A stretch of DNA of 64,000 bases, from NCBI RefSeq assembly GCF_013155375.1, contig NZ_JABJQY010000002.1, forward strand, positions 310,001 to 374,000, written 5' to 3'. Source of the stretch: Nocardioides sp. zg-1308 (GTDB lineage Bacteria > Actinomycetota > Actinomycetes > Propionibacteriales > Nocardioidaceae). Numbering within the stretch: the stretch's first letter is position 1; every line of letters starts with the position of its first letter. A program made the translations under genes and the position numbers. The notes under the pieces were generated by a model that was not told where the DNA came from, did not search any database, and was given only the letters and a program-made list of their open reading frames with translations. This document shows positions 22,498 to 30,623 of this stretch, piece by piece.

Positions 22498-23424
22498 GTG
22501 GACGCCAACACGAGCACGGCCCGGATCGCGGTGCTGATCGACGCCGACAACACCTCGCACCGCTACGCGGAGGCGCTGCTCGACGAGATCGCGAAGTACG
22601 GCGACCCGACGATCAAGCGTGCCTACGGGGACTGGTCGTCGCCACGGCTGGGCGGCTGGACGACCGAGCTCAACACGCGCGCGATCCGCGGGATGCACCA
22701 GGGGGCGTTCACCCGCGGCAAGAACTCCACCGACTCGGCCCTGATCATCGACGCCATGGACCTGCTCTACGCCGGCAACGTCGAGGCCTTCGCCCTGGTG
22801 ACGAGCGACAGCGACTTCACCAGCCTGGCGCTGCGGCTGCGCGAGTCGGGCAAGGTCGTCTACGGCCTCGGCGGCGCCAGGACGCCCGCTTCCCTGCAGA
22901 ACGCCTGCAACAAGTTCATCCGGCTCGAGTCGCTGGGCGAGCCGGACGCGGAGCCGGACGCGGAGCCCGAGCCGGAGTCGGAGCGGGAGGCCCCCGAGCC
23001 GGAGGTCCGCGAGGCGGCCGGGACCGCGCCGGCGGTCGCCGAGCCGGACCCGGTGCCGGAGGTCAACCTGCCCAGCGCGCTGACGAAGGCCGTCAACGCC
23101 GTCGCGGGCGACGACGGCTGGGCGGCGCCCGGTGCGATCGGCCAGCACCTGAGCCGCACCCATCCCTCCCTCGACCCGCGCAACTACGGGCACCGCGGGC
23201 TGCAGGGCCTGCTGGCCGCCCAGCCCTACCTCGAGACCAGCAGCGACGAGGCGCCGATGCGGGTCCGGGTGAAGGGCGGGGCGACGCCCACCGCGACGCC
23301 GACGCGCAGGCGGTCCACGACCAAGAAGGCCGCAGCCCAGCAGCCCACGGCCCAGAAGGCAGCGAGCACGAAGGCAGCGAGCACGAAGGCAGCGAGCAAG
23401 AAGACTGCAGGCACGACGTCCTGA
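22498..23424 (+). CDS. NYN-domain RNase-like protein with LOTUS/OST-HTH domain and Lys-rich tail
   Basis: 308 aa. Residues about 8-145 are a NYN (PIN-like) domain: VLIDADN, DSALIIDAMDLLY and VTSDSDF supply the acidic metal ligands. An acidic linker precedes a LOTUS/OST-HTH winged helix (about 185-255, NVPS-type LPSALTKAVNAVAGDDGW to RNYGHRGLQGLLAAQP) that binds RNA. The tail is Lys/Ala-rich. The combination predicts RNA binding and possibly endonuclease activity; substrates are unknown. Related bacterial proteins carry names such as LabA or DUF88. Confidence 0.85.
   Translation: MDANTSTARIAVLIDADNTSHRYAEALLDEIAKYGDPTIKRAYGDWSSPRLGGWTTELNTRAIRGMHQGAFTRGKNSTDSALIIDAMDLLYAGNVEAFALVTSDSDFTSLALRLRESGKVVYGLGGARTPASLQNACNKFIRLESLGEPDAEPDAEPEPESEREAPEPEVREAAGTAPAVAEPDPVPEVNLPSALTKAVNAVAGDDGWAAPGAIGQHLSRTHPSLDPRNYGHRGLQGLLAAQPYLETSSDEAPMRVRVKGGATPTATPTRRRSTTKKAAAQQPTAQKAASTKAASTKAASKKTAGTTS
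23356..23400 (+). repeat. 15-bp coding tandem repeat, three copies
   Basis: AAGGCAGCGAGCACG occurs three times in a row (the last with one change), encoding K-A-A-S-T/K units in the basic tail of the NYN-LOTUS protein. Confidence 0.9.
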
Positions 23425-23481
23425 CGGTCACGGTTGCATCACGGCCGGAACCGGCAGCGGTCACACCGGCGTCGGACCCGC

Positions 23482-24471
23482 ATGACCACTCGTACCCGCG
23501 CCGCCGGCGTCCTCACCGCCCTCACCATGTCGGTCCTGATGGCCGCCTGCTCGACCAGCGACGGAGGCGGCGACGCCCTGGGCGAGTCGTCGTCCGGGGC
23601 CGACCGGTCGACCGGACAGGACCTCGCCAGGTCGGACGGGGCCGGGGGCGGGACGAGCCGGGAGCTCGCCGCGGCGGAGGACGCCAGCTCCTCCGAGTCC
23701 TCCGGCTCGTCCGGGCCCGCGCGGCCCTCCGGCTCCGGCTCGCAGGTGGCCACCACTCCCGAGCTGGAGCGGGCGGTCATCTCCACCGGCACGGTCTCGT
23801 TGTCGAGCAAGGACGTCGCGGGGGCCCGGCAGGACGTGCAGCGGATCGTCGACGCCCAGGGCGGTGACGTGACCGAGGAGAGCACGGAGACCGACGAGGA
23901 CGGCGAGGCGTCGTACGCACGCCTCGTGGTCCGGGTGCCGAGCGGGAGGTTCAGCGAGGCCATGGCGGCGCTCGAGGAAGTCGACGGCGTCGTCGCCTCC
24001 ACCCGCGGGTCCGAGGACGTCACCACGCAGGTCATCGACAACGACGTCCGGGTGCGGGCGCAGGAGGCCAGCCTGAAGCGGGTCGAGCGGCTGCTGGCGG
24101 AGGCGACGTCCCTGCGCAACCTCATCTGGATCGAGTCCCAGCTCACCACCCGCCAGGCCGAGCTCGACTCGCTGAAGTCGCAGCAGTCGTGGCTCACCGA
24201 CCAGACCTCCCTGTCCACCATCACCATCGACATCTCCGCCGACAGGGCGAAGCCGGTGAAGAAGGACGAGGCCGACGAGCCCGCCGGGTTCGTGGCCGGC
24301 CTGTCCGGCGGCATGGACGCGCTGACGAGCGTGCTCGGCGCCGCCGCCACGGTCATCGGCGCGCTGCTGCCGTTCGCGGTCCTCGGCCTCGTCGTCGGCG
24401 TGCCGGTCTGGGTCGTCGTACGCCGCCGGCGTGCGACCACGCCCGCCGCGGCCGAGACGCCGGCCGCGTAG
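23482..24471 (+). CDS. DUF4349 lipoprotein with C-terminal membrane anchor
   Basis: 329 aa. The signal peptide ends with lipobox VLMAACS. A Ser/Gly-rich linker of about 75 residues follows, then the DUF4349 domain (about 95-265): VISTGTVSLSSKDVAGA, VVRVPSGRFSEAMAAL, STRGSEDVTTQVIDNDVR and a coiled-coil stretch with LLAEATSLRNLIWIESQL. A C-terminal helix (FAVLGLVVGVPVWVVV) and RRRR end the protein. The family is widespread in cell envelopes; its function is unknown. An upstream TTG at 23434 gives a poor signal sequence, so ATG 23482 is preferred. Confidence 0.85.
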   Translation: MTTRTRAAGVLTALTMSVLMAACSTSDGGGDALGESSSGADRSTGQDLARSDGAGGGTSRELAAAEDASSSESSGSSGPARPSGSGSQVATTPELERAVISTGTVSLSSKDVAGARQDVQRIVDAQGGDVTEESTETDEDGEASYARLVVRVPSGRFSEAMAALEEVDGVVASTRGSEDVTTQVIDNDVRVRAQEASLKRVERLLAEATSLRNLIWIESQLTTRQAELDSLKSQQSWLTDQTSLSTITIDISADRAKPVKKDEADEPAGFVAGLSGGMDALTSVLGAAATVIGALLPFAVLGLVVGVPVWVVVRRRRATTPAAAETPAA

Positions 24472-24549
24472 ACGCGCGGACAGAGCTCCCGTCACCCGGC
24501 GCGGCCCGGCGTGGGCCGACCGCCAGGACGAAGGTCCTGTCCGCGCGTC
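24471..24549. terminator. Branched inverted-repeat structure between convergent genes
   Basis: A perfect 13-bp inverted repeat (GACGCGCGGACAG / CTGTCCGCGCGTC) encloses about 53 nt that contain two smaller hairpins (GGCCC / GGGCC and AGGAC / GTCCT). It lies between the DUF4349 gene and the convergent transporter gene, so a two-way terminator is the simplest reading. Confidence 0.5.
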
Positions 24550-24555
24550 CTCGGG

Positions 24556-25899
24556 TCAGACGGTGACGCGCTCCCGGGCGTCCGGCTCGTCGGCGTCCTC
24601 GCGGTCGAGGGAACGGCCGCGCGTCTCGGGCAGGAAGTGGGCGCACACCAGCGAGATGACCCCCACCGCGACGTTGTAGGCCGCGACCCACCAGAGCGTC
24701 CCCTCGCCCCGGGTGACCAGCCAGGCCGCGATCAGCGGCGTGAGGCCGGAGGCGAGGATGCCGGAGACCTGGTAGAGCGTGCTCAGCGCGGTGTAGCGGT
24801 AGCGGGTGTCGAACAGCTCCGACCAGAACGCCGCCAGGGGGCCGTAGACGGTGCCGTAGACGACGCCCAGCCCGACCACGAAGACCAGCGAGATCGCCCA
24901 CCGCTCCTCGGTGTGGACGAGCGCGGCGGCCGGGAAGGCGAACAGCAGGCCGATCCAGGCGCCGACCCGGTAGACCGGCTTGCGGCCGACGCGGTCGGAC
25001 AGGGCGCCGGCGATCGGCACCAGCACGACTCCGAGCGCGGCGCCGACCATGATCGCGTCGAGCGCCCAGCTGCGCGGCAGCTCGAGGTTGGTCGCGACGT
25101 AGGCGAGCAGGTAGACCGAGAACAGGTTGAAGGTGAAGCCCTCGATGAAGCGGGTGCCCATGCCGAGGAGCAGCGGCCGCGGCTGCTGCGCCAGCAGGTC
25201 GCGCAGCGGGAGCTGGGAGATCTCCTTGCGCTCCTGGACCTTGGCGAACTCCGGCGTCTCCATCACCGAGAGCCGGATGTAGGCGCCGATGCCGAGCAGG
25301 AGGATGCTCACGAGGAAGCAGGCGCGCCAGCCCCAGGCGAGGAACGACTCCTCGGGCAGCAGGCCCGCGAGCGAGAACGCGCCCGCCGCGAGGACCAGCC
25401 CGCCCGGCACGCCGATGTGGGCGAAGCTGCCGTAGAAGCCGCGGCGCCCGGCCGGGGCGTACTCGACGGCCAGCAGCACCGCGCCGCCGTACTCGCCTCC
25501 CACGCCGATGCCCTGCAGCACCCGCAGCAGCACCAGTGCGACCGGTGCCCAGACGCCGATCTGGTCGTAGGTCGGCAGCAGGCCGATGAGGGCGGTGCCG
25601 ACACCCATGATGACGAGCGTCAGCAGCAGCATCTGCTTGCGACCGATCCGGTCGCCGAAGTGGCCGAAGACCAGGCCGCCGACGGGCCGGGCGAAGAACC
25701 CGACCGCGAAGGTGGCGAACGCCGCGAACTGGGCGGCGGGCCCGTCGAGGCCGTTGAAGTAGAGCTTGTCGAACACCACGGCCGCGGCCGTGCCGTAGAG
25801 GAAGAAGTCGTACCACTCGATGGTGGCGCCGACGGCCGAGGCGAGGGCGACGCGGCGCGCGGTCGGCGGGGTCGTCGAGGTCGGTGCCGTCTGCGTCAT
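24556..25899 (-). CDS. MFS transporter, metabolite:H+ symporter (MHS) type
   Basis: 447 aa with 12 predicted helices. The N-terminus ASAVGATIEWYDFFLYGTAA and the loop GHFGDRIGRKQ are hallmarks of the MHS group (ShiA/ProP/KgtP-like), which takes up organic acids or osmolytes with protons. ATG 25899 overlaps the flavin reductase stop (ATGA). Last gene of the alkanesulfonate operon, so it probably brings in the sulfonate or a related organosulfur compound in place of the usual SsuABC system. That substrate is inferred from context. Confidence 0.85.
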   Translation of the reverse strand: MTQTAPTSTTPPTARRVALASAVGATIEWYDFFLYGTAAAVVFDKLYFNGLDGPAAQFAAFATFAVGFFARPVGGLVFGHFGDRIGRKQMLLLTLVIMGVGTALIGLLPTYDQIGVWAPVALVLLRVLQGIGVGGEYGGAVLLAVEYAPAGRRGFYGSFAHIGVPGGLVLAAGAFSLAGLLPEESFLAWGWRACFLVSILLLGIGAYIRLSVMETPEFAKVQERKEISQLPLRDLLAQQPRPLLLGMGTRFIEGFTFNLFSVYLLAYVATNLELPRSWALDAIMVGAALGVVLVPIAGALSDRVGRKPVYRVGAWIGLLFAFPAAALVHTEERWAISLVFVVGLGVVYGTVYGPLAAFWSELFDTRYRYTALSTLYQVSGILASGLTPLIAAWLVTRGEGTLWWVAAYNVAVGVISLVCAHFLPETRGRSLDREDADEPDARERVTV

Positions 25900-26555
25900 G
25901 CCGCGTCCTCCGTCCCGGTGCTGTGGAGGTCCTCGTCGGCCGGACCGGCATCCGCGGTCGCGGCGCCCCGGTCGACGTCGGCGCCGTTGATGCGGCCGTC
26001 GAGACGCGAGGGGTCGAGGTCGTCGCGGTGCAGCTTGGCGAAGGCCGAGCGGTGGAAGACGAGCGGGTGCTGGCCGTCGCCGGCGCCGACCTCGTGGACC
26101 TCGAGCAGCACGATGACGTGGTCGCCGGCGACGACCTCCTCGTGCACCGAGCAGTCGTAGGTCGCGAGGGCCTCGTCGAGGAGGACGGCACCGTTGCCGG
26201 TGACCCGGAACGGGAGGCCGGAGAACCGCTCCTCGCGCGGCCCGGCGAGCTGCCGGCACACGGCGTCGTGGTGGTCGGCCAGCACGCTGATGCCGAGGCG
26301 GTCGGCCTCGCGCAGCAGCGGCCAGGTCGAGCTGGTCGCGGCGATGGAGAACGACACCAGCGGCGGGTCGATGCTCACCGAGGTGAACGAGGACGCGGCG
26401 ATGCCGGTGAGCTGGCCCTTCACGGACGCCGCCACGGCGACGACGCCCGACGGGAACGCGCCGAAGGCGTCGCGGAGGGTGCGCTGGTCGATGGAACCTG
26501 ACGGGGACGCCGGGGAGGCCGAGGAGGCCGGTGAGCTGGGGGTCGTGAGGGTCAT
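25896..26555 (-). CDS. Flavin reductase family protein
   Basis: 219 aa. FMN-binding split-barrel: LRDAFGAFPSGVVAVAA, then SSFTSVSIDPPLVSFSIA and RLGISVLADHHDAVCRQLAG. The family supplies reduced flavin to two-component monooxygenases. The first 20 residues and last 30 are low complexity. The ATG overlaps the upstream stop by 4 bp. With an SsuE-like reductase also in the operon there are two potential FMNH2 sources, one perhaps acting on a different substrate or as a partner monooxygenase component. Confidence 0.85.
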   Translation of the reverse strand: MTLTTPSSPASSASPASPSGSIDQRTLRDAFGAFPSGVVAVAASVKGQLTGIAASSFTSVSIDPPLVSFSIAATSSTWPLLREADRLGISVLADHHDAVCRQLAGPREERFSGLPFRVTGNGAVLLDEALATYDCSVHEEVVAGDHVIVLLEVHEVGAGDGQHPLVFHRSAFAKLHRDDLDPSRLDGRINGADVDRGAATADAGPADEDLHSTGTEDAA

Positions 26556-27082
26556 GCGGGCACCGCCTGACTGGTCGGGGAGGAGGGCGTGGACGGGGCG
26601 GGCAGCGCGGGGAGGGCGTGCTGCGCGGTGGCGAACCAGGCGTCGTAGGGCTCCGGGTCCGAGTGCTGGGCGTCGACGACGTAGAGGCCCTTCGTGGGCA
26701 CCGAGGCCCCCAGCTCGACGAGCAGCGGCCGCAGCCCGTGGTCCACGGCGAGGGTGTGGGCGGGCGAGGCGCCCAGCATCAGCGGGATCGCGGTCACGCC
26801 GCCGAGACCCTGGTGCGGGAACCGGTCGAGGAACGCCTTGAGCAGGCCGGTGTAGGTGCCCTTGTAGGTCGGGCTGGCGACGATGACGACGAGGCTGGAG
26901 GCGACGTCCTCGACGAGGCCGCCCACCGTCTCGGAGCCCCAGTCGAAGAGCTCGCCGGCGTGGTCGGCGAGGTCGACGACGAGGTCCGCGCCGCCGAGCC
27001 GGTCGGCGAGGGCGAGGGCGGCCTCGTAGGTCCGCGAGCGCGGCTTGGGGTTGCCGACCACGACGGCGACGCGGGTGCTCAC
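26552..27082 (-). CDS. ssuE: NAD(P)H-dependent FMN reductase, SsuE-like
   Basis: 176 aa flavodoxin-like protein. VVVGNPKPRSRTYEAAL at the N-terminus is the phosphate-binding loop; IVASPTYKGTYTGLLKAFLD is the signature of the SsuE/MsuE/ArsH group. It reduces FMN for SsuD. GTG 27082 overlaps the ssuD stop by 4 bp, and the downstream gene overlaps in the same way. The C-terminus is Pro/Ser-rich and probably disordered. Confidence 0.88.
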   Translation of the reverse strand: MSTRVAVVVGNPKPRSRTYEAALALADRLGGADLVVDLADHAGELFDWGSETVGGLVEDVASSLVVIVASPTYKGTYTGLLKAFLDRFPHQGLGGVTAIPLMLGASPAHTLAVDHGLRPLLVELGASVPTKGLYVVDAQHSDPEPYDAWFATAQHALPALPAPSTPSSPTSQAVPA

Positions 27083-28221
27083 GAGGCGGCCTTGGACGAG
27101 CCGAACGGGACGGACGCGCGGGCCGCCGCGGGCGCCGGGTGCGTCCAGAGGCCGCGCTGCTCGAGCACGGGCAGGACGCCCTCGCCGAAGTGGTACGCAC
27201 CCTCGAGGTGGGGGTAGGCCGAGAGGACGAACTCCTCGATGCCCACCGCGACGTACTGCTCGATCAGGTCGGCCACCTCCTCGTGGCTGCCCACGAGCGC
27301 GGTGCCGGCACCGCCGCGCACCAGGCCGACACCGGCCCACAGGTTGGGGTGGATCTCGAGGCCGTCGCGGTTGCCCTGGTTGAGCGCGAGCATGTTGTGC
27401 TGGCCCACCGACTCCGAGCGCTTGAGCCCCTCCTGGACCCGCCGGATGTCCTCGTCGGAGATCCCGGCCAGCAGCCGGTCCGCCTCGGCCCACGCCTCCT
27501 CGGAGGTGTCGCGGGTGATGGTGTGCACGCGGAGCCCGAAGGTCATCTCGCGACCCTGCTTCTCGGCGAGCTCACGGATCCAGGCAACCTTCTTCGCCAC
27601 GGCCGACGGCGGCTCGCCCCAGGTCAGGTAGACGTCGGCGTGCTCGGCCGCGACCAGGCCGGCTGCGGGCGAGGAGCCGCCGAAGTAGATCTGCGGGATC
27701 GGGTCGGGCAGCTGCTGCAGCCGCGCCTGGTCGACGCGCAGGTGGCGCCCGGCGAAGGTGACCTCCTCCCCCGCCCAGAGTCGGCGCACGATGCTCAGGA
27801 ACTCGCCGCAGCGCTCGTAGCGGGCGTCCTTGTCGAGGAAGTCGCCGTAGGCGCGCTGCTCGTGCGACTCACCGCCGGTGACGACGTTGAGCAGCAGTCG
27901 TCCGCCCGAGAGGTTCTGGAAGGTCGCGGCCATCTGCGCGGCCAGCGTCGGGGACGTGAGCCCGGGACGGAAGGCGACCAGGAACTGCAGCCGCTCGGAC
28001 AGCGGGGCGAGCATCGCCGTGGTCAGCCACGCGTCCTCGCACCAGGCACCGGTCGGCGTGAGGGCGGCCTCGAAGCCGAGCTGCTCGGCGCTGCGGGCGA
28101 TCTGGCCGAGGTAGGGGACGCTGGCCGGCCGGCCGGCCGCGCCGTGCTCGACGCCGTGCCCCCCGCTCACGACCTGGCGGCCGTCGCCTCCGTTGGTGGG
28201 CAGGAACCAGTGGAACTTCAT
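27079..28221 (-). CDS. ssuD: FMNH2-dependent alkanesulfonate monooxygenase
   Basis: Cleaves C-S bonds of alkanesulfonates to sulfite and aldehyde when sulfate is scarce. 380 aa luciferase-like barrel, close in pattern to E. coli SsuD: FHWFLPTNGGDGR, LTPTGAWCEDAWL, FLVAFRPGLTSPTLAA, YFGGSSPAAGL, LTWGEPP and IHPNLWAGVGLVRGGAGTAL. ATG 28221 has AGAGGA 5 nt upstream. First gene of a four-gene coupled operon (ssuD-ssuE-flavin reductase-MFS), divergent from a LysR regulator. A dimethyl sulfone monooxygenase is the main alternative. Confidence 0.9.
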   Translation of the reverse strand: MKFHWFLPTNGGDGRQVVSGGHGVEHGAAGRPASVPYLGQIARSAEQLGFEAALTPTGAWCEDAWLTTAMLAPLSERLQFLVAFRPGLTSPTLAAQMAATFQNLSGGRLLLNVVTGGESHEQRAYGDFLDKDARYERCGEFLSIVRRLWAGEEVTFAGRHLRVDQARLQQLPDPIPQIYFGGSSPAAGLVAAEHADVYLTWGEPPSAVAKKVAWIRELAEKQGREMTFGLRVHTITRDTSEEAWAEADRLLAGISDEDIRRVQEGLKRSESVGQHNMLALNQGNRDGLEIHPNLWAGVGLVRGGAGTALVGSHEEVADLIEQYVAVGIEEFVLSAYPHLEGAYHFGEGVLPVLEQRGLWTHPAPAAARASVPFGSSKAAS

Positions 28222-28297
28222 CTCAGTCCTCTCGCTGTCGGTCCGGGTCGGCCAGGGGAGCCGCCCGGCGGGGACGACCGCCGCGCACCGGGCGTAC

Positions 28298-28315
28298 ATC
28301 GCTATCTCTATCGAT
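28298..28315. promoter_or_regulatory. Inverted repeat in the ssuD promoter
   Basis: Arms ATCGATA and TAGCGAT (one mismatch) are separated by 4 bp, about 80 bp upstream of ssuD, with TTGTCT as a possible -35 just upstream on the minus strand. It is a candidate binding site for the divergent LysR regulator. Confidence 0.45.
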
Positions 28316-28435
28316 CTTGTAGACAAAGGTAGCAGCCGGATGCTCCGCTGCTCCGGCACCGGCCGGGCGGGGATGTCGAGGGGGTGGCAGGCGTCGCCTT
28401 GCAGGCAGAACGGACCACCACGGGGCCCCGCCCAC

Positions 28436-28451
28436 GCACGGCGCGCCGTGC
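28436..28451. promoter_or_regulatory. 16-bp perfect palindrome upstream of the LysR gene
   Basis: GCACGGCGCGCCGTGC lies 9 bp before TATAGT (28461-28466), a -10 candidate for the lysR-type gene, so it would cover the -35 region and could mediate autoregulation. The rest of the 28222-28544 intergenic stretch shows no gene. Confidence 0.5.
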
Positions 28452-28544
28452 ACCGTTTTGTATAGTTTGTCAGTAGACTTTGGAACCGAGGCGCCACCCC
28501 GGGTCGGGACTCGCCAGGGCCACCATCGAGAGCAGGAGCACCGC

Positions 28545-29531
28545 GTGCGGATCGAACAGCTGGAGTACCTCGCGGCCGTGACGGAGCACGGGTCGCTGCG
28601 CCGGGCGAGCGAGGCCATGCATATCTCCCAGCCGGCGCTCAGCGAGGCCGTGACCAAGCTGGAGAAGGAGCTCGGCGCGACACTGCTCGACCGTCGGCGC
28701 ACCGGCTCCCGGATCAGCCGGCAGGGCCTCGACCTGCTGCAGAACATGACCGAGGTCCTCGAGGCGGTCGACCGGCTGCGCCAGGCCGCCGGCCAGCAGT
28801 CCGTACGCCGTCGCGACCTGCGCATCGGCACCGTCAACACCGCCTCGTCCAGCCTGCTCGCGCCCGCCCTGCGCGACCTCCACGCACGCCACGGGTCGGG
28901 CGGCGTCGAGGTGGTCCACGGGCGGCAGGCCGACATCCAGCAGGGCCTCGCCGAGGGGACGCTCGACCTCGGTCTCGTCAACGTGCTACCCGGCGACGAG
29001 GTGCCGCCGACGCTCGTGGCCGACCGGCTGATCGAGGGGACCCCGGTCGCCTGCCTGCCCGCCGACCACCCGCTGGCCGCGAAGGAGCGGGTGAGCGTCG
29101 ACGACCTCCGCGCCGAGCCGCACGTGCTCATGCGCCCGGGCTTCGTGATGCACCGCTACGCCCACCGCGTCTTCGCCGGGGTGCTGCCCGGGACGACCTA
29201 CGCCACCGACGGGGCGGAGATGGGCAAGGCGATGGTGGCGGCGGGGCTCGGGCTCTCGATCCTGCCGGACTTCTCGATCACCGCCGACCCGCTCGTGAGC
29301 GCCGGGGTGCTCACCACCCGGCCGATCCAGACCGACCAGACCACCGTGACGCTGCTGATGCTGCGCCGCCGGGCCGAGCGGACCTCGGAGCCGCTGCGCG
29401 ACCTGCAGGCCGCGCTGGTGCGCCAGGCGCGGGCCTACCTCGCCTCGCTCGAGCTGCCGCCCACCGCGTCCGACGCCGCGCCGGAGCTCACACCGGTGAC
29501 GCCGATCAGTAGTCGTGCACGAACTCCGTGA
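28545..29531 (+). CDS. LysR-family transcriptional regulator
   Basis: 328 aa. The N-terminal winged helix (residues 1-62) reads VRIEQLEYLAAVTEHGSLRR then AMHISQPALSEAVTKLEKEL. The effector domain from about 90 binds a small ligand; conserved DLGLVNVLPGDEV and GLGLSILPDFS are visible. GTG 28545 has AGGAG 6 nt upstream. Divergent from ssuD, so it is the likely sulfur-starvation regulator of the sulfonate operon, comparable in role to Cbl/CysB. Its 3' end overlaps the convergent hemE by 26 bp. Confidence 0.88.
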   Translation: MRIEQLEYLAAVTEHGSLRRASEAMHISQPALSEAVTKLEKELGATLLDRRRTGSRISRQGLDLLQNMTEVLEAVDRLRQAAGQQSVRRRDLRIGTVNTASSSLLAPALRDLHARHGSGGVEVVHGRQADIQQGLAEGTLDLGLVNVLPGDEVPPTLVADRLIEGTPVACLPADHPLAAKERVSVDDLRAEPHVLMRPGFVMHRYAHRVFAGVLPGTTYATDGAEMGKAMVAAGLGLSILPDFSITADPLVSAGVLTTRPIQTDQTTVTLLMLRRRAERTSEPLRDLQAALVRQARAYLASLELPPTASDAAPELTPVTPISSRARTP

Positions 29532-30552
29532 GCGCCTTGAGCTGATCGGGGTCCGTCGAGGGGATCACGCCGTGGCCGAGGTTGAAGATGTGGCCCTTGG
29601 CCGCGCGCCCGGCATCGATGATCTCGGCCGCCCGCTGCGTCATCACCTCGGTGGGAGCGAAGACCAGGGTGGGGTCGAGGTTGCCCTGCACCGCGCGGTC
29701 GCCGACGAGCGGGATGGCCTGCTCGAGGGGCGTACGCCAGTCCACGCCGACCACGTCCGCGCCGGCCTCCCCCATCAGCCCGAGGAGGTTGGAGGTCCCG
29801 ACGCCGAAGTGGATCCGCGGCACGCCGAGCTCCCCCGCCGCCGCGAGCACCCGCTCCGAGTGGGGCATCACCGACGCGCGGTAGTCGGCCGGGGTCAGCG
29901 CACCCGCCCACGAGTCGAAGAGCTGGACGGCCGACGCGCCGGCCTCGACCTGGATGCGGAGGTAGGCCGCGGCGATGCCGGCGATCTTGCGCATCAGCGC
30001 GTCCCACACGTCCGGGGCGCCGAACATCATCGCCTTGGTGCGGGCGTGCTCCTTGGACGGACCGCCCTCGACGAGGTAGGACGCGACCGTGAACGGGGCG
30101 CCGGCGAAGCCGATCAGCGGCGTCGCGCCGAGCTCGGCGACGAGCTGGTGCACCGCCCGGGTGATGAAGGGCACGTGGTCGGGCGTGAGGTCGGGGATCG
30201 CCTCGACGTCGGCCAAGGTCCGCACCGGTGACGCGACGACGGGGCCGACGCCCGGCTTGATGTCGAGGTCGACGCCGACCGCCTTGAGCGGTAGCACGAT
30301 GTCGGAGAAGAAGATCGCCGCGTCGACGCCGTAGCGGCGCACGGGCTGCAGGGTGATCTCGGTGACCAGGTCGGCGTCCATGCAGGACTCGAGCATGCCG
30401 ATGCCCTCGCGCACCTTGAGGTACTCCGGCAGGGAGCGCCCGGCCTGGCGCATGAACCACACCGGGGTGTGCGACGGCTGCTCGCCCCGCGCGGCCCGCA
30501 GGAACGGGCTCTCGGCCAGACCGGGGTGGGGCGTGCGTACGGCGTGGTTCAC
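29506..30552 (-). CDS. hemE: Uroporphyrinogen decarboxylase
   Basis: Decarboxylates uroporphyrinogen III to coproporphyrinogen III, the substrate of HemG here. 348 aa. The family signature PVWFMRQAGRSLPEY lies at about residues 30-44; GFAGAPFTVASYLVEGG and HFGVGTSNLLGLM are also typical, and the C-terminus has FNLGHGVIPSTDP. GTG 30552 lacks a good Shine-Dalgarno. In many actinobacteria hemE abuts hemG; here seven accessory genes lie between. Confidence 0.93.
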   Translation of the reverse strand: MNHAVRTPHPGLAESPFLRAARGEQPSHTPVWFMRQAGRSLPEYLKVREGIGMLESCMDADLVTEITLQPVRRYGVDAAIFFSDIVLPLKAVGVDLDIKPGVGPVVASPVRTLADVEAIPDLTPDHVPFITRAVHQLVAELGATPLIGFAGAPFTVASYLVEGGPSKEHARTKAMMFGAPDVWDALMRKIAGIAAAYLRIQVEAGASAVQLFDSWAGALTPADYRASVMPHSERVLAAAGELGVPRIHFGVGTSNLLGLMGEAGADVVGVDWRTPLEQAIPLVGDRAVQGNLDPTLVFAPTEVMTQRAAEIIDAGRAAKGHIFNLGHGVIPSTDPDQLKALTEFVHDY

Positions 30553-30611
30553 CCCCGAATCTTCGCAGGTCAGGCGGCGTGGCGGCACATCGGCGAGGCG
30601 GATGGCTGGCC

Positions 30612-30617
30612 TACTCT
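30612..30617 (+). promoter_or_regulatory. -10 element (leaderless) for the DUF3000 gene
   Basis: TACTCT, 6 nt before ATG 30624. Confidence 0.6.
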
Positions 30618-30623
30618 GGCCAC

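Noticed and set aside
24511..26160. A 549-codon open frame on the plus strand opposite the MFS and flavin reductase genes
   Set aside because: Antisense shadow with Glu/Arg/Gln-rich sequence and no recognisable motif.
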